NCBI GenBank assembly: GCA_031763025.1
Contig: JASSKH010000002.1
Coordinates: 1,666,929-1,730,928, forward strand
Length of the DNA: 64,000 bases
Reading direction: 5' to 3'
From: Macrocystis pyrifera
Lineage: Eukaryota; Sar; Phaeophyceae; Laminariales; Laminariaceae
In this document: one piece after another, positions 11,877 to 23,700 of the stretch
Numbering within the stretch: the first letter of the stretch is position 1
Layout of the letters: each line of letters starts with the position of its first letter
Translations under genes and position numbers: made by a program
The notes under the pieces: model-generated
Seen by the model: only the letters and a program-made list of their open reading frames with translations
Told to the model about the DNA's origin: nothing
The model's database searches: none

Positions 11877-11962
11877 CCACTTTGTCCCCGAATATAAGGA
11901 ACATTTAATGTATTAAGATTCAGTGAAAACGTCCCGCATATTTGGAAACATATTGGCACCAG
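11877..11962 (+). mobile_element. Decayed copy of the 79-bp MITE
   Basis: CCACTTTGTCCCCGAATATA after TA at 11875-11876 matches the left end of the element nested at 12471. The right arm (AACGTCCCGCATATTTGG) is diverged. Confidence 0.55.
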
Positions 11963-12279
11963 GTACCGTTTTATCTTCATATTAATATTGAAATGACAAA
12001 TATAATTTTGGGGCAAAGTGATTGACCCTATTGGTCAGATATTCTGCAGCTTCAGAAATTGTCTTCCTCACACGTATCCGGACACTGTTTCGTCTGTCAT
12101 ACTACCCTGCACGAGGCCATTCAAAACCCGTATTACGCGCGATGGAGGTATCACCAGTATCACACACAGCTGGCTAATATGAGTTTCGATTAATTCCTCG
12201 ATCTCATACTCGTACCTACCTACCTCCCGTTGTTTTGATCATTCATAAACGTACTGTACTTCGCAGACATACTGTGGTA

Positions 12280-12383
12280 TTACGGGGGGTCCATAGTTAA
12301 TAGGACATGGTATACATAAAAACCTATATATTTACCTATTTTTACTAACAAAAGTTGGTCCCGTTAACTATGGACCCCCGTAA
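12280..12383 (+). mobile_element. MITE family A copy
   Basis: TA on both sides. TTACGGGGGGTCCATAGTTA and TATGGACCCCCGTAA ends, with a small deletion after AATAGGAC. Confidence 0.85.
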
Positions 12384-12422
12384 TAGTAGTAATAGCTTTG
12401 CCCCCAAAAGCGCTGCGTATTA

Positions 12423-12614
12423 TTACGGGAGACCATAGTAAACAGGAACTACGGTGCACACAAAAACCTACCACTCTGACCCAAAATATAAGGAACGTTT
12501 GGATTGAATAATTATATGCTAACGTTCCCTATATTTCGGTTCAGAGAGGTATATATTTACATATTGTTACTAGCAACATTTGGTCCTATTTACTGTTAAT
12601 ATGGTGCCCTGTAA
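12423..12614 (+). mobile_element. MITE family A copy carrying a second MITE
   Basis: The ends TTACGGGAGACC and GGTGCCCTGTAA frame an A element whose core AAAAACCTATATATTTAC is split after CCTA by the 79-bp element at 12471-12549. The A element is therefore the older insertion. Confidence 0.8.
12471..12549 (+). mobile_element. 79-bp nested MITE with TA duplication
   Basis: Imperfect inverted repeats of ~29 bp begin CCACTCTGACCCAAAATATA and end ATATTTCGGTTCAGAGAGG. TA at 12469-12470 and 12550-12551 duplicates the host target. The sequence is unlike family A but has the same target preference. Confidence 0.75.
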
Positions 12615-12780
12615 TCGTACGTCTATCTCATTATTAAAAATAGCAGGAGGCCACTGCATACAGCGGTAGTTTAGACAGACTATGAGCAAGGGAGGCTTCG
12701 GTGTTCGTGCGGATATACAAACGATCACTACTCTTCCGCTGCTGAGCGTTGGCGCGCTGCTACCAAAACAGGCAATAGTA

Positions 12781-12961
12781 GTATTAATAATACTACTGGT
12801 AGTGCAGTAGTGACAGTAGTAGTGTTATTGTAGGAGCGGTAGTAAGTAGTAGCAGCAATAGCAGTAGCACTAGTAGGGGTAATGTAGTAGTAAGAGCACT
12901 AAGAGTAGTAGTAGTAGTAGTAGTAGTAGTAGCACAACGTAGTAGTAGCAGTAGCAGTAGC

Positions 12962-13010
<49 letters not shown>

Positions 13011-13180
13011 CCAGTAGTAGTAGCAGTAGCAGTAGCAGTAGTAGTAGTAGTGGTAGTAGTAGTAGTAGGAGTAGTAGCAGTAGTAGTAGCAATAGCGGTA
13101 GTGGAGGTGGTCGTAGGAGTGGCGGTATTAGTACCACTAGTACTACAACAGTAGGAGTACTATTAATAACTGGTAGTACT
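12781..13180. repeat. AGT-rich microsatellite tract
   Basis: AGT repeats with AGC and AAT interruptions over ~400 bases. It explains a false poly-Leu protein on the minus strand. A second AGT tract lies at 13605-13660. Confidence 0.9.
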
Positions 13181-13292
13181 ATTTTAGTAGTAGTGGGGCC
13201 AGTAGTAGCAGTAGCATATAGTCATGAAAATATATTTTCGAGTAAGCCCAGTAGCACTAGTAGTAGTGCAGGTATCTGTGGTACGCGATGGA

Positions 13293-13533
13293 GGCGTTCT
13301 ACGATAGTAGAGCTTCACCCTAATTTTTCTGAGGCTCCTCCCTTGAGGAGCTCCATACGAACCTCGCCCGAAGAATGACTTCAGCACAAATCCAATCGCG
13401 TCCCGACGAACAATTTCATGGCCCAAGTTTACGAAAACGAAACAAGATTGGGATTCCGACAATTTGGGGTTAAGGAACTCCATCGTTCACTAAAAAAATC
13501 AGCGGACATGTGCTACCTCTATCGTAGAACGCG
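13293..13533 (+). mobile_element. Family B element, both ends intact
   Basis: GCGTTCTACGATAGTAGAGC at the left and CTACCTCTATCGTAGAACGC at the right are inverted copies. Interior features are TTTTTCTGAGGCTCC, GAGGAGCTCCATA and a GGGGTTAAGGAAC stretch. It lies between two AGT-repeat tracts. No coding capacity. Confidence 0.75.
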
Positions 13534-13609
13534 TGGGTGGAAATAATAGCAGAATCAGCAGTAATTGTAGTACTAAATACAATAGTAGTAGCGGAAGTAG
13601 TGCCATTTT

Positions 13610-13652
<43 letters not shown>

Positions 13653-14215
13653 GGTGGTCGTATATTTAGAGGTGGTAGAAGTAGGAGTAGGTGTGACATC
13701 AAATGACAAATTGTCGGGCAGGCCCCTACGCCCCCCCCCGTAGCGCTGTCACTTTATGCTACATACACTCATCATTCTGCCACTCTCAGTCCCCTGCACC
13801 AGGTAGTAGTACACGTGGCGAGCTTCGGCCGGAGGGCGGAAAGAGTATGTGGAATGTGGAAGTCAACAAAGTGCGTAGAATGTAGTGCATTAGCCATCCC
13901 GGGCAGCAACTTCCCAAAAAATATTTGTCCAAAACAATGAGCATTTTGTTTTTCTTGTCCTTACCCACCCCTCAAAATATCTCGCGTTGTTAAGCCGCAC
14001 ACCGCCGGAAACCCGACACCTTAAGACGTGGAACAGGTACCAGGTGCGTATGAGGTGGACGATGCCGGAGTGAGCACTCGACACTCTTTCTTGGATGGCA
14101 AAAAACTACGAGTCGATATCGGAATACAGTACTGCCTAGTGCAGCAGTATGGGCCTTGGCAGCAAGAAACGCCTACGAACTCTAAACACGCGAGCATTTC
14201 AATCTTATTGTTGCC

Positions 14216-14395
14216 ATGTTCGCCATCCGACATTGTGCAGCATGAGCTTCGACGCGTTGATCACTCAAAACATCTCTGAAAGAAAAGAAGAAAATGACGG
14301 AGGTAATGGAAACGTGTTCTGTGGTATAGCTACCCTCTCCGTCTCAAGATGTACTCTTTACATTCTATTTCTATGTCCTAAGCAACCTCCAAATT
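14216..14395 (+). repeat. Repeat family E, copy 1
   Basis: CATCCGACATTGTGCAGCAT..TTGATCACTCAAAACAT..CCGTCTCAAGATG is shared with 17510-17728 and in part with 18846-18908. Non-coding. Confidence 0.6.
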
Positions 14396-14515
14396 ATCGT
14401 GACAGCACCCTAGACTGACTTTGAGCATGCACTATTTATTACCTGGTTCACAGGGTTTAGTGCACAGCAGTGCTTGCCGCTGTCCACGTTTTACTCACCA
14501 GAGAGAGACCAATAC

Positions 14516-14985
14516 TATCGGTAACCTCGGTGCTACGTATGATGAGCTGTCTACGGCCAGCGTGAGCGCCGAGCAGCGATGGCCAGGATAGGATCATGTC
14601 GCGCCTGGGCCATAAAGCTCCACGCATTGCAACTTGGACACCGACCAAAACGTATTACACCCTCCGATGAGGCAGTCCGTAGCCGGCGCTGTAATCGTCA
14701 CTTTTTGTTGGCATTTTTCCGCTCCAACGCCCCTAGAAGTTATTATCAATTTTTATCGGTGACCACGCTGCTACGTATGGTGAGCTGTCTACGACCAGCG
14801 TGAGAGCCGAGCAGCATCGGGCAGGATAGGATCATGTCGCGCCTGGGCCATAAGGCTCCACGCATTGCACCTTGGACACTAATAAACGCGTATTACACCC
14901 CCCGATGAGGCAGTCAGTAGCCGGCGCTGTAATCGTCACTTTTTGCTGGCAGTTTTCCGCTCCGACGCCTCTAGGTTAATATCCA
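14516..14985 (+). repeat. Tandem duplication, period ~239 bp
   Basis: The segment from 14516 is repeated from 14755: GCTACGTATG(A/G)TGAGCTGTC, AGGATAGGATCATGTCGCGC and CGGCGCTGTAATCGTCACTT occur in both. A weaker relative is visible near 21710-21800. Confidence 0.75.
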
Positions 14986-15701
14986 TTTTTTTAAAAATAT
15001 TTCTAGCATCCGCCAGAAACTGAGCCTCTTGTTCTTCCTATAGGTTTTTTCTATGTTCATAAGTAGGCCCGTGAGACTGTATCATTTCAACCTAAGATAG
15101 CCCCTTGCCGCGGTGCATGATTTTGTTTTTATGACGCGGCGCGATCATACGGATGGGCGAACCGCTCACTACCTAAAGGCCCTTCGTACCCCTGTGGAAA
15201 CAAAATCCCATTTACCTTTATAGGGAACTTCTTCTGTTCAGTGGTAGGTATATATATACATATATATCGGGTATGACGATTTTTCTATTTATTTCTCGTA
15301 CTTACACAGATTTCAGTGTCTCGGTTTGGCCCTGCGCCAGCTTGAAAGTGCCGTCTGATTTATTCGGTTGCTGGCGAAGAAAGTGGTGGTATCAAAACAG
15401 TAGTAGTCCTTACAGCCTCGCATACTGCACGTGTAGCGTCGATGCATTTTTGATTGGTACGAATTCTTACTTCCGAGAACACGCAAACAACAACAGTATG
15501 TAACCGTACAATGTGTACGTACCGGCGTGTAACGCCGCTCTGGTAGGAAAAGTAAGCGCCTGTTGATCTTCACGCTCTCACCCTAACGGTCCTTCTACTT
15601 TAGCCTAGAGCGTATCACACGGGTGATAAGACAGCACATATAGATTTCCCCGCCGACTTCCCCCGCGACAAGAGGGGCACGTCGCGCGCTGACGCGTGCC
15701 T

Positions 15702-15975
15702 TGCTACAAGGGGCAGCACTTCCTGCCCACTTATTTGTCTGACTCGCCGGGTTCCTTAACCCAAAGCATACCGTCGGAATACCAGCAGGGGTTTCTAAAA
15801 ATTACCATCTCGCGATATGCCTGCTGTTAAACTGTTTCGAGGTAGTTTGTCGGATAGCCCTCTTAGCGTTTCTCAAAATCTGTTTTCGGGCGGGGTAAGA
15901 ACTCCTTAAGGTCAAGCTCGGAGTCTCGGGGAAAAAAACAGCCGCTACTCCTACCTTGGCACGCGTCTGCCACTA
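15702..15975 (-). mobile_element. Family B element, inverted, decayed
   Basis: GGGTTCCTTAACCCAAAGC, ACTCCTTAAGGTCAAGCTCG and CTACTCCTACCTTGG place it in family B. Terminal repeats are weak. Confidence 0.5.
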
Positions 15976-16295
15976 AGGTAGGGGTAGCACTTTCCGATGT
16001 TTTTTTGAGATGAACGGGGCGGCTTTGTTGACCCAATTTTTCGGAAGGTCATTCAGCATAATATTTTTGTATGCTTAACCTGAGATCGCACAAGGTCATT
16101 GTGTTTCTTTGCCGTATAGGTTTTTGTGTATATTCAGAGGCCATCATTGTTTTCATCGAGTTGCTCTTTTTTTGCTCAATCTAAAAATCAGCTTTGTTTT
16201 GGGGGTGAAGTATAGAGCATCTTAACGTCAAGCGAGGAAACTCAGAAAAAAAAAAAAAATGGTGGTGCGTCTCCGTACCTTAGAGTGTGTCGCCA
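15973..16295 (-). mobile_element. Family B-like element, heavily decayed
   Basis: GGGTAGCACTTTCCGATG, GAGCATCTTAACGTCAAGCG and CTCAGAAAAAAA follow the family order, but most of the interior is unrecognisable. Confidence 0.4.
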
Positions 16296-16342
16296 CGGAC
16301 AGCGAAACCGTCGGCTTTGGGAACAAGTTGTGACGCGTGCTA

Positions 16343-16447
16343 CTACAGGGGACCATAGTAAATAGGACCTACGCTACACACAAAAAACCATATAGTTTAA
16401 TATTTATACTAACAAAATTTGGTCCTGTTTACTATGCTCCCCCGTGA
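16343..16447 (+). mobile_element. MITE family A copy
   Basis: TA on both sides. CTACAGGGGACC and CTCCCCCGTGA ends; 105 bp. Confidence 0.8.
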
Positions 16448-17016
16448 TAGGATGGAGGCAATTGTAGCACGTTTCGTCCAAAATATTTTCGGCTGACCGG
16501 TCTCCTTAAGGGCACTGGCAACACCCAATATCGTTGGCACGTCACTGATTGGTGTTTTACGGTATGATTCGTGGCATACCTACTGCGAATAAGCTTTAGG
16601 GTTGTTCATCTCGGGTTGCGTTTTTTGCTTAGGTTTTATCAAAACCAGGGTTTGGGTAAGTTTTATGCTGTTATAATAGTGCAGGGCTCCTTGAGGTCAC
16701 AGGAGGAGCCCAGGAAAAAAATGGAGTATACGCACCCCGATCGTATCGCGTCTCGTGTCGACATTGTTTCTCACGGACGACGACGCACCGAACCGTTCTT
16801 CTGTGGTTGTCTCGTGTTCGCACTTCTCCCTGGTTGTCGAGAAAATCCGCCTACTCCTCATGTAGAACTCCGCTCGAAAGTGTTATCCCGCGCGTGTTGT
16901 ACGGTACTATAGCGCATCGTGATCCACCCCCCCGCTCCCTCCCCGCTTATTGAATCAATCATGGTGGGGTGTGCTGTGTGAATCCAAAACAAGTTGTCAC
17001 TTCGCTAGCTCAACTA

Positions 17017-17121
17017 TTGAGGGGGTCTATAGTTAACAGGACCTATGGCGTATATAAAAACCTGTATATTTAGGTATTTTTACTAACAATATTTGGCCCT
17101 GTGTACTATGGTCCCCCGTAA
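17017..17121 (+). mobile_element. MITE family A copy
   Basis: TTGAGGGGGTCTATAGTTAA left end and GGTCCCCCGTAA right end. The core TTTTTACTAACAATATTTGG is intact. Confidence 0.85.
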
Positions 17122-17509
17122 TGGCATCAGGGACTTTCTTTACGCCCCGAAATAACGCGAGAACATTTCTTTCCGTGTTTGCCGCCTCTCCAAAAATACT
17201 CATCAATTACGTTATACGTGTTGGCCGTGCGACAATGTGAGGCAGAGTGAGCTCCAATATTGATCAAATATAATAGGAAATAATGAGAAAAAAAAGAAAA
17301 ACAAACATCGAAACCTATTGGACGTCAAGTAGTAGCCTATTGAACTTATTGCAGTACAGAAACTGTAACGATGATCACTCATAACTATTCCCCGAAAACA
17401 ACGAGAAGACAAAACAAGGGAAACCGAAACAAACTGTTAATGAAGAAAACCGAACCGGAAAAAACATCTATTTTCTGTGTGCCTGTTATTCTATATTATT
17501 ATGACTTGC

Positions 17510-17728
17510 CATCCGACAATGTGCAGCACGAGCTTGAACGTCGATCACTCAAAACATTTCCGAAAGAAGAAATCCCCGGAAACAAAGCAAACCTGCGCAC
17601 AAGGTCTATCTGACTTCTATGTCTACTTCCTCCTATGCCTTATCTACGATATTCTGTTTGTTGTCTTTGCTCTTTCCTCCATCTCAAGATGCCCTATTCA
17701 CGTTCTATTCTTAAGTCCTAAGCCGCAT
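17510..17728 (+). repeat. Repeat family E, copy 2
   Basis: Shares CATCCGACAATGTGCAGCAC, CGATCACTCAAAACATTTCC and CCATCTCAAGATGCCCTATT with copy 1. The copies differ by short indels. Confidence 0.6.
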
Positions 17729-17916
17729 CCAAGCTCCATCCCCACGCCATCGGTGTGGGTCTGTCATCCTCCCCCCCCCTGCTCCTTCTGGATTTCTGTC
17801 GACCCCTAAGCTGGAGTTTGAATCGCGGCACCCTCCTCGAGATGGCGACCTGTGTACTCACCGAGACGATTTGGAATAGGCGTTTTGCTATTATATCATC
17901 ACACTACCGTGGACTC

Positions 17917-18172
17917 GTGCTACGAAAGAGGCAGTACATTTTGCGGAAACACATTATCTGAACGACGGGGTTCCTCAACCCCAAATCGTTGGAAGTCTAT
18001 TCTTGTTTATTAGCAATTTTTGTTTTCTGTATATCTAAGCCATGGGACCACTCGTCCGGTTGCACTTTGAGTTTTTTTGTCAGCGTCATTTTCGGGGGCG
18101 AGCTATAAGAAGAGCTCCTCAAGCGGGGAGAGACTTAGAAGAAAACAAATAGCGCACCTGTAGCGTGCTCGC
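17917..18172 (-). mobile_element. Family B element, inverted
   Basis: Order of motifs: GTGCTACGAAAGAGGCAGTA, GGGGTTCCTCAACCCCAAAT, CATGGGACCACTCGTCCGG, GAGCTCCTCAAGCGGGGAG. No coding capacity. Confidence 0.6.
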
Positions 18173-18325
18173 CTGGCCGTACATGTAAGGACCGTTGAGT
18201 TACACATGTTGACACAAAACGGTCGTTACATTTCCGCGCTGAATGTTTCACTTCCAAAGCCTGCGGGGGTAGACGCACCACCGTCAACTTCGAGATACCT
18301 GGCACCAGGCACAGATCTATTAATA

Positions 18326-18445
18326 GGATGCGCGCTACGAACTATAGATGGAACTATAATTTTTCTGAGGCTCCTTGCTTGACCTTAAGGAGCTCTGGAC
18401 AGCGCCCGGAAAATAGTTGGAAAAAAAAGAAACAAATGATCCAGC
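18326..18445 (+). mobile_element. Family B element, left part only
   Basis: TTTTTCTGAGGCTCCTTGCT and CTTAAGGAGCTCTGGACAGC match the family. The right part is missing. Confidence 0.5.
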
Positions 18446-18616
18446 AGTATTTCGGGCCGTTCCAGCGTTTAGGAGCGCTGTCAATCAGAATTTACAGGTT
18501 TGACGAAAAGTGCTACGAATACAGCATTCTCCTACGGCATACATGATAATAGTGTCTTTCCCCCCTTATATATGACTATTATTACCAAAAGTAAATATTA
18601 ATAGTCTACACTAGTA

Positions 18617-18720
18617 TTACGGGGGTACATAGTTAATAGGACCCATGGTATACATAAAACCTATATATTTACCTATTTTTACGAACAAAAATTGGTCCCG
18701 TTAACTATGGACCCCCGTGA
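18617..18720 (+). mobile_element. MITE family A copy
   Basis: TA on both sides. TTACGGGGGTACATAGTTAA and TATGGACCCCCGTGA ends. Confidence 0.85.
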
Positions 18721-18845
18721 TACCAGGTCAATTCGACAATCAATTGTTTTCGTCCACGCCCACCCGTATACCCTGTTAGTATACAATAACCACATCAACC
18801 ACATCAACCACAACCAATTCACCACCACCATCATCATCATTATTA

Positions 18846-18908
18846 TGCTTGCCATCCCACAATTTGCAGCATGAGCTCTTCGACGTTGATCACCCAAAAC
18901 ATTCCTGA
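18846..18908 (+). repeat. Repeat family E, short copy 3
   Basis: GCCATCCCACAATTTGCAGC and GTTGATCACCCAAAACATTC match copies 1 and 2; the remainder is absent. Confidence 0.5.
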
Positions 18909-18998
18909 AAGAAGAAAATCATCAGCATGTCGCATGGAGCACGTGCCCTCTAGAACCCAGTGCATCCAGCCTTCCTTTGCTGAAAGACGGAGGAGCTA

Positions 18999-19103
18999 TT
19001 TCGGGAGACCATAGTCTATAGGGCCAAATAATGTTAGTAATAATAGGAAATGTATAAGTTTTGCGCGTGTACCGTAGGTCCTATTTACTATGGTTCCCCG
19101 TAA
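18999..19103 (-). mobile_element. MITE family A copy, inverted
   Basis: TTTCGGGAGACCATAGTCTA and GGTTCCCCGTAA ends. The core GTTAGTAATAATAGG is reversed. Confidence 0.75.
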
Positions 19104-20294
19104 TTGTACCATGCATGGCAGAAATTCGTGATGCTTCGTTTTGCGCTCGCTCTTCCTAACAAAGCACAGCAGTATTGTATGTATATGTGAGCCGCGTGGC
19201 ACGGTATGGGGGGATAGCACGTTAAAACTCAACACCACTTTTGAGTGCCGGGACTCCACAGGTAACTGAGGTGAAAATGTAAAGACCACTTGGAATTCTA
19301 AGAAAAATGCCGAAAACGGTCGTTATATTTCAACCCACGAGATCGAATACGAAGCAGGTGTGCTCGATTTTGTTTTTCGCTATCGCGTTCACAACAAACT
19401 GCAGCAAGAGAGCATCTGTTTATTTCAAAATCTTCGTCTACTGCCCTGCTTCTCCTGCCCCGCCCCTACGTAAATGGAAACCCAGGGACACGTAAGGCAC
19501 CGCCCCCCCCCCCCTGCTGCGGTGTGCGTCTGCGTCCTATTTATCGCAACAAGAGTGCAGCCGTTTCTCCACTGAACTGCCCGCAATTCCTGGTATGTTG
19601 ATTTTGTTTTCCCTGCGTAGTACCTACCAGTATTTGGCACCAGGTACGAGGTGCGGATGATTGGCCAAACAGGTGAACCAGGAGTTGCTCCGTTTGCTAA
19701 CCAGCCCACACAGCTACTACCCACTCTCTGAAAACTCGGGTTGAAAACCTGAGAACGCAATTTCGGTCACTTGTTTTTACAGCAACTACTTTTTCGTGGG
19801 TTTTCCGGTAGGTATCAGACCACATGAAACCATCAAACCCAACCTACCAAATTCTTCTCCCAACCCCGAACAGCAATACATCGGGTGATAGGTTTGTGCC
19901 TGGTATTATTTAAGCATGATGATGTCACACACATGCAACATCCTGTACCAGGAGGTCAATTTATCGCATGTGATGAGACGTACTGGCCGCACCATGGGAA
20001 GGGTTTACTTCACACATCGTTGCTTCTTAACAGAGTAGTTTAGTGCTCTTGGTACCACACATCCTTTGTGGCATGCATTGCAGCATCATAGCATCAACAG
20101 GGTTAAGGAGTACTTTTTAGCAACGCATTTAGGGATCAGGAGGCCTGTCAGCCACAAATGTTCCAGCCAAAAACAGGCCACCCCTACCCCCTATCATAGC
20201 CCGCCTTTTGGATCGTGAAATAGGAAACCTGACCCGATCTTTTTTTGATAATGCCCGCTTTTTTTTTTTTTTTTTTTCTTTTTGTTCTGAACAG

Positions 20295-20407
20295 ATCGTG
20301 AACATGCTCCGGCTGGTGGCGCTGTGCATCAGCCTGTCCGTCTTCCACCCGTGGCTCAACCCCGCCCGAAGACAACACATGCGGATATTCTTTCTCCACT
20401 ATACCAG
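20295..20407 (+). CDS. Membrane protein gene, first visible exon
   Basis: The exon is preceded by an ~18-base T run, CTTTTTG and the acceptor ending AACAG. It ends CCAG before the donor GTCAGT. It encodes 37 codons plus two bases (LRLVALCISLSVF and MRIFFLHYT are the hydrophobic parts). The in-frame ATG at 20304 could serve as a start, but the strong acceptor argues for an internal exon. Confidence 0.65.
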
Positions 20408-20686
20408 GTCAGTGCCTGCGTGCGGCATGCATATCGTGGGGATGATGGTGGTGGTGGTGGTGGGAGGGTAGCTCAACCCTTCTAGGACTGCAGTCCTAAC
20501 ACGCACACGAATAGAGTGACGGTTAGGGCGTGGCTGGTGTCCGAGTTAGAATGGAAGGAGTTGCATCCATGGCGGTGGCGAGTTTGGCGATACTACGGGC
20601 CGGATAACCTTACGCTGTGCCATTCGAACAATGTAGAACAAGCAACTGCTCACCTAGACCAATACAATACGTAAACTTCCGTCTCT

Positions 20687-20722
<36 letters not shown>

Positions 20723-23700
20723 TCCCCTTTCATGTATATATGTGCCGCCCTTTCCGCCGCCCTTTCCGACACCACCGAAGCGGGGTAGCTTACGTACTCA
20801 GCCAGTTCATCATGTCTGTGATGGTGCTCAACTGCTGGAGCTCACGGAGGACCGCCGGGCCTTTCATATACTTGTTCAAGTTCATGGAGCTCACGGCCGT
20901 CAACCTGTGGGCCATCTCCAGTATATCCATCGCGATCGTCATCACTAGGATCGTTCAGGTGTGTGTGCCAGCCTATGGACCGAGGTCGTGACCACTAGGG
21001 TCTCGTTCAGGCGTACCCAGCGATTACCACTCGGATTCATCATCACTACAGCAGAGCCAGAGCCCTTCGGACGTGTCAATCGTTCGTAGGCACGCCACTC
21101 CGTCAGGCGTTGTGTGTGGGCGATCATCCATCATTGGCCTGCAGGGCCCCGAGGGAACACAAGCCTTCAATGTACCTGTCTTTGGGTTTTGATTCCGTTT
21201 TTGTTTTCGCACTTATCTTCTAAAGAGAAGAGTAGAACCGTTTGGCTAAAAATGTTACTGACAGACAGTGCTCCTCGAGGGCACTGATAACCTACCGCCC
21301 AATCTCGTTGGAGTACCGTGGCGTTCTACGATAGAGGTCCACCCTAAATTTTCTGAGGCTCCTAACCTAAGGAGCTCCATATCTCACCCGAAAACTGACT
21401 TCAGCACAAATCAAATCGCATCCGGATGAATGATCCCATGGCCCAAGTATTAAAAAACGTCATTTTTTTCGGAACGAGATTGGCACCATTCCGACGATTT
21501 TGGGTTAAGGAACCCTGCTATTCAGAAAACCTTTTAGCGGAACTGTGCTACCTGTATGGTAGAACACGTCTAACCACTATCAGTAGTCTTTCAGTGGACA
21601 CTACTCGTTGTATACGTAGGCCACGACGCATGCTGCGATAATGCTGTACCTACACCCTTGTCCGAGGCTCCTCCCGCAACTCCGTTGAGACCCCAAGACA
21701 CTGACCAAATCAGCGATAGCCTTGGTGTTTTCAGCCGTTTACGATCTGCGTGACCGCCTGGCAGGCACGGATACGACCATGTTGCGCCCCGTGGCGTACG
21801 ACTCTTGTCAAGTGTAACTGGGACAATTTTTTGAATCATCCTCAATCAAGCAGTGGGCATACTTGTAGTCGCCATTTTTTTATGGACATTTTTCCCCTAT
21901 GAAGCCTCGAGAGGGTTAAAGAAGCGCATTTCCGCAAAAACGTTTTCTGAATGACGGGGCTCCTTGGCCCGAAATCGTCAAAATGCCAATCTTGTTTCGA
22001 AAAATGACGTGTTTGTATACTTGGGGCCATGGGATTATTCATCAGGATGCAATTTGATTTTTGCTGAAGTCAGTTTTCGGTGAGATTTTGAGCTCCTTAA
22101 GGGAGGAGCCTCAGAAAATTGTGAACCTCTATCGTAGGTGCGATTCCAATCGCGGCATGCGTCGTGTGTTCGGTCAGCGGTATTCGTGCCACCTTGGCAG
22201 GCATTGTGGGCAGTCACTGTTCAATGGTCTGCGTCGTGCCGGGTCCATCAAGGCCCTGGATATGTATTTGTCCTCTTGTGCATGAAAACTTCTCCACGTC
22301 GATACACAAGAGCGTGGCGTGTTCGAGTTTGTGGACAAGCGGGTGAAGGATATAGAACCTTAGCTTAATAGGGCATACCGGGTATGACGTGCGTGCGTTT
22401 CAAATTCCGCGTCGGTTCTGCTCAACCAAAACGCGAACATCACCCTCCAAGTCGTTGCCGTTCGTTTGCATATCGATTGAGTGGATCAAGTGTCACAAGA
22501 TAAACTCGATCGCAAACCTCATCAGATCGGACAGGACAAAAACGTTCGCTACTACCGTAAACTTCAGCGTAACCCACTTAACTTTTCGCCCAATCCGTAT
22601 ACTCTCTCGTGGTCAACGAATTGATTCTAAATCTCCCTCCCTCCTTCTTTCCCTGCTTCCCTCCCTCCCTCCCTCCCTTCTTCCCTCCCTCCCTCCCTCC
22701 CTCCCCCTTCCCTCCCTCCCTCCCTCCCTCCCTCCCTCCCTCCCTCCCTCCTTCCCTCCCTCCCTCCCTTCCTCCCTTCCTCCCTCCCTTCCTCCCTCCC
22801 TTCCTCCCTCCCTCCCTCACTCGTTCCCTCCCTACCTCTCTTTCTCTTCTCACCCATCCACGTCCTTGGGGGTTTGTATGAATGTCTACTACAGTAGGCG
22901 TTTTCCCATCTACGAAGAGTCCCCAGCGTGGTCGGCTCTGTCCAAACCGTCTGGCGCTGCACGGCTCTAGCGGTCGCCTTGTCCTGTTGCTCCGCGCCTT
23001 TTTGGAACGACGTGATGGTAACCGGGGCGTACTTCTGGGTCACCAACAGCAGCAACGCAAGTATACGTGGTATAGCCCAAACCTAACACATGGATAAGAC
23101 GCATGGTAAGGTAGGGTTCGCAGCACCTACGTTTCTTGAGCCTCCTCGTTTGACGAGGTGAGCAATGCCGTCTCAGAAGGGTGGTGCCTTATTGCCCGAG
23201 CTCGTTACACAAACCCGAAAAACATGACTCACCGAAGGAGCTTGTTCACGCAGGACGTCCAACATTTACATGGCTCGTCCCAAGCAAATACTGTGGCGTA
23301 GTCGGCAGGTGCTCAAACGTGGCGAGCTCAACCGGTCATGATATATTTGAGACAAAACGGTATACACCCACCGTGGTAGGAATCGAGGTCTCTACCAAAC
23401 CCAACAACTGGCTTTTGATTACTTACGGTAGTGCCAAGCAAGCCTGCCGTAGGTTTAATTCGAACATTGCTGAGAAAACACAAATGACAAGAAACGCCTC
23501 ATTCGCCAGATCGTCAGGCGAGGACCGTCCCCAGTCCCAGTGACAATAATGGCCCGAAAGGTTCTACAATTCACGCCTTGACTTAGCCCTGGCGCCGTTA
23601 TCACCAAGAGCGCGTTATGATGCTGCCGGGTTCAGGAGCGCTAACTGCCTCTTACCAAACGACCACCACAACGACAGGGAAAACCGGAGGGACACTCCCA

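Larger units (their letters stand above)
1..20294. other. Gene-free, MITE-dense region
   Basis: No reading frame here is long or has a composition or domain that supports a protein. The sequence is a mosaic of short palindromic DNA elements (listed separately), microsatellites and AT-rich spacer. Upstream exons of the membrane-protein gene should lie here or further left, but I could not identify them. Stretches such as 2020-3650, 3780-5000 and 14990-15700 hold nothing I recognise. Confidence 0.7.

Noticed and set aside
12793-13137. Poly-Leu frame on the minus strand
   Set aside because: It is the translation of an AGT microsatellite.
22389-22970. 193-codon Pro/Ser/Leu-rich frame and its Gly/Arg/Glu-rich antisense
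   Set aside because: It is created by the CCCT tract, without any domain or codon bias outside it.
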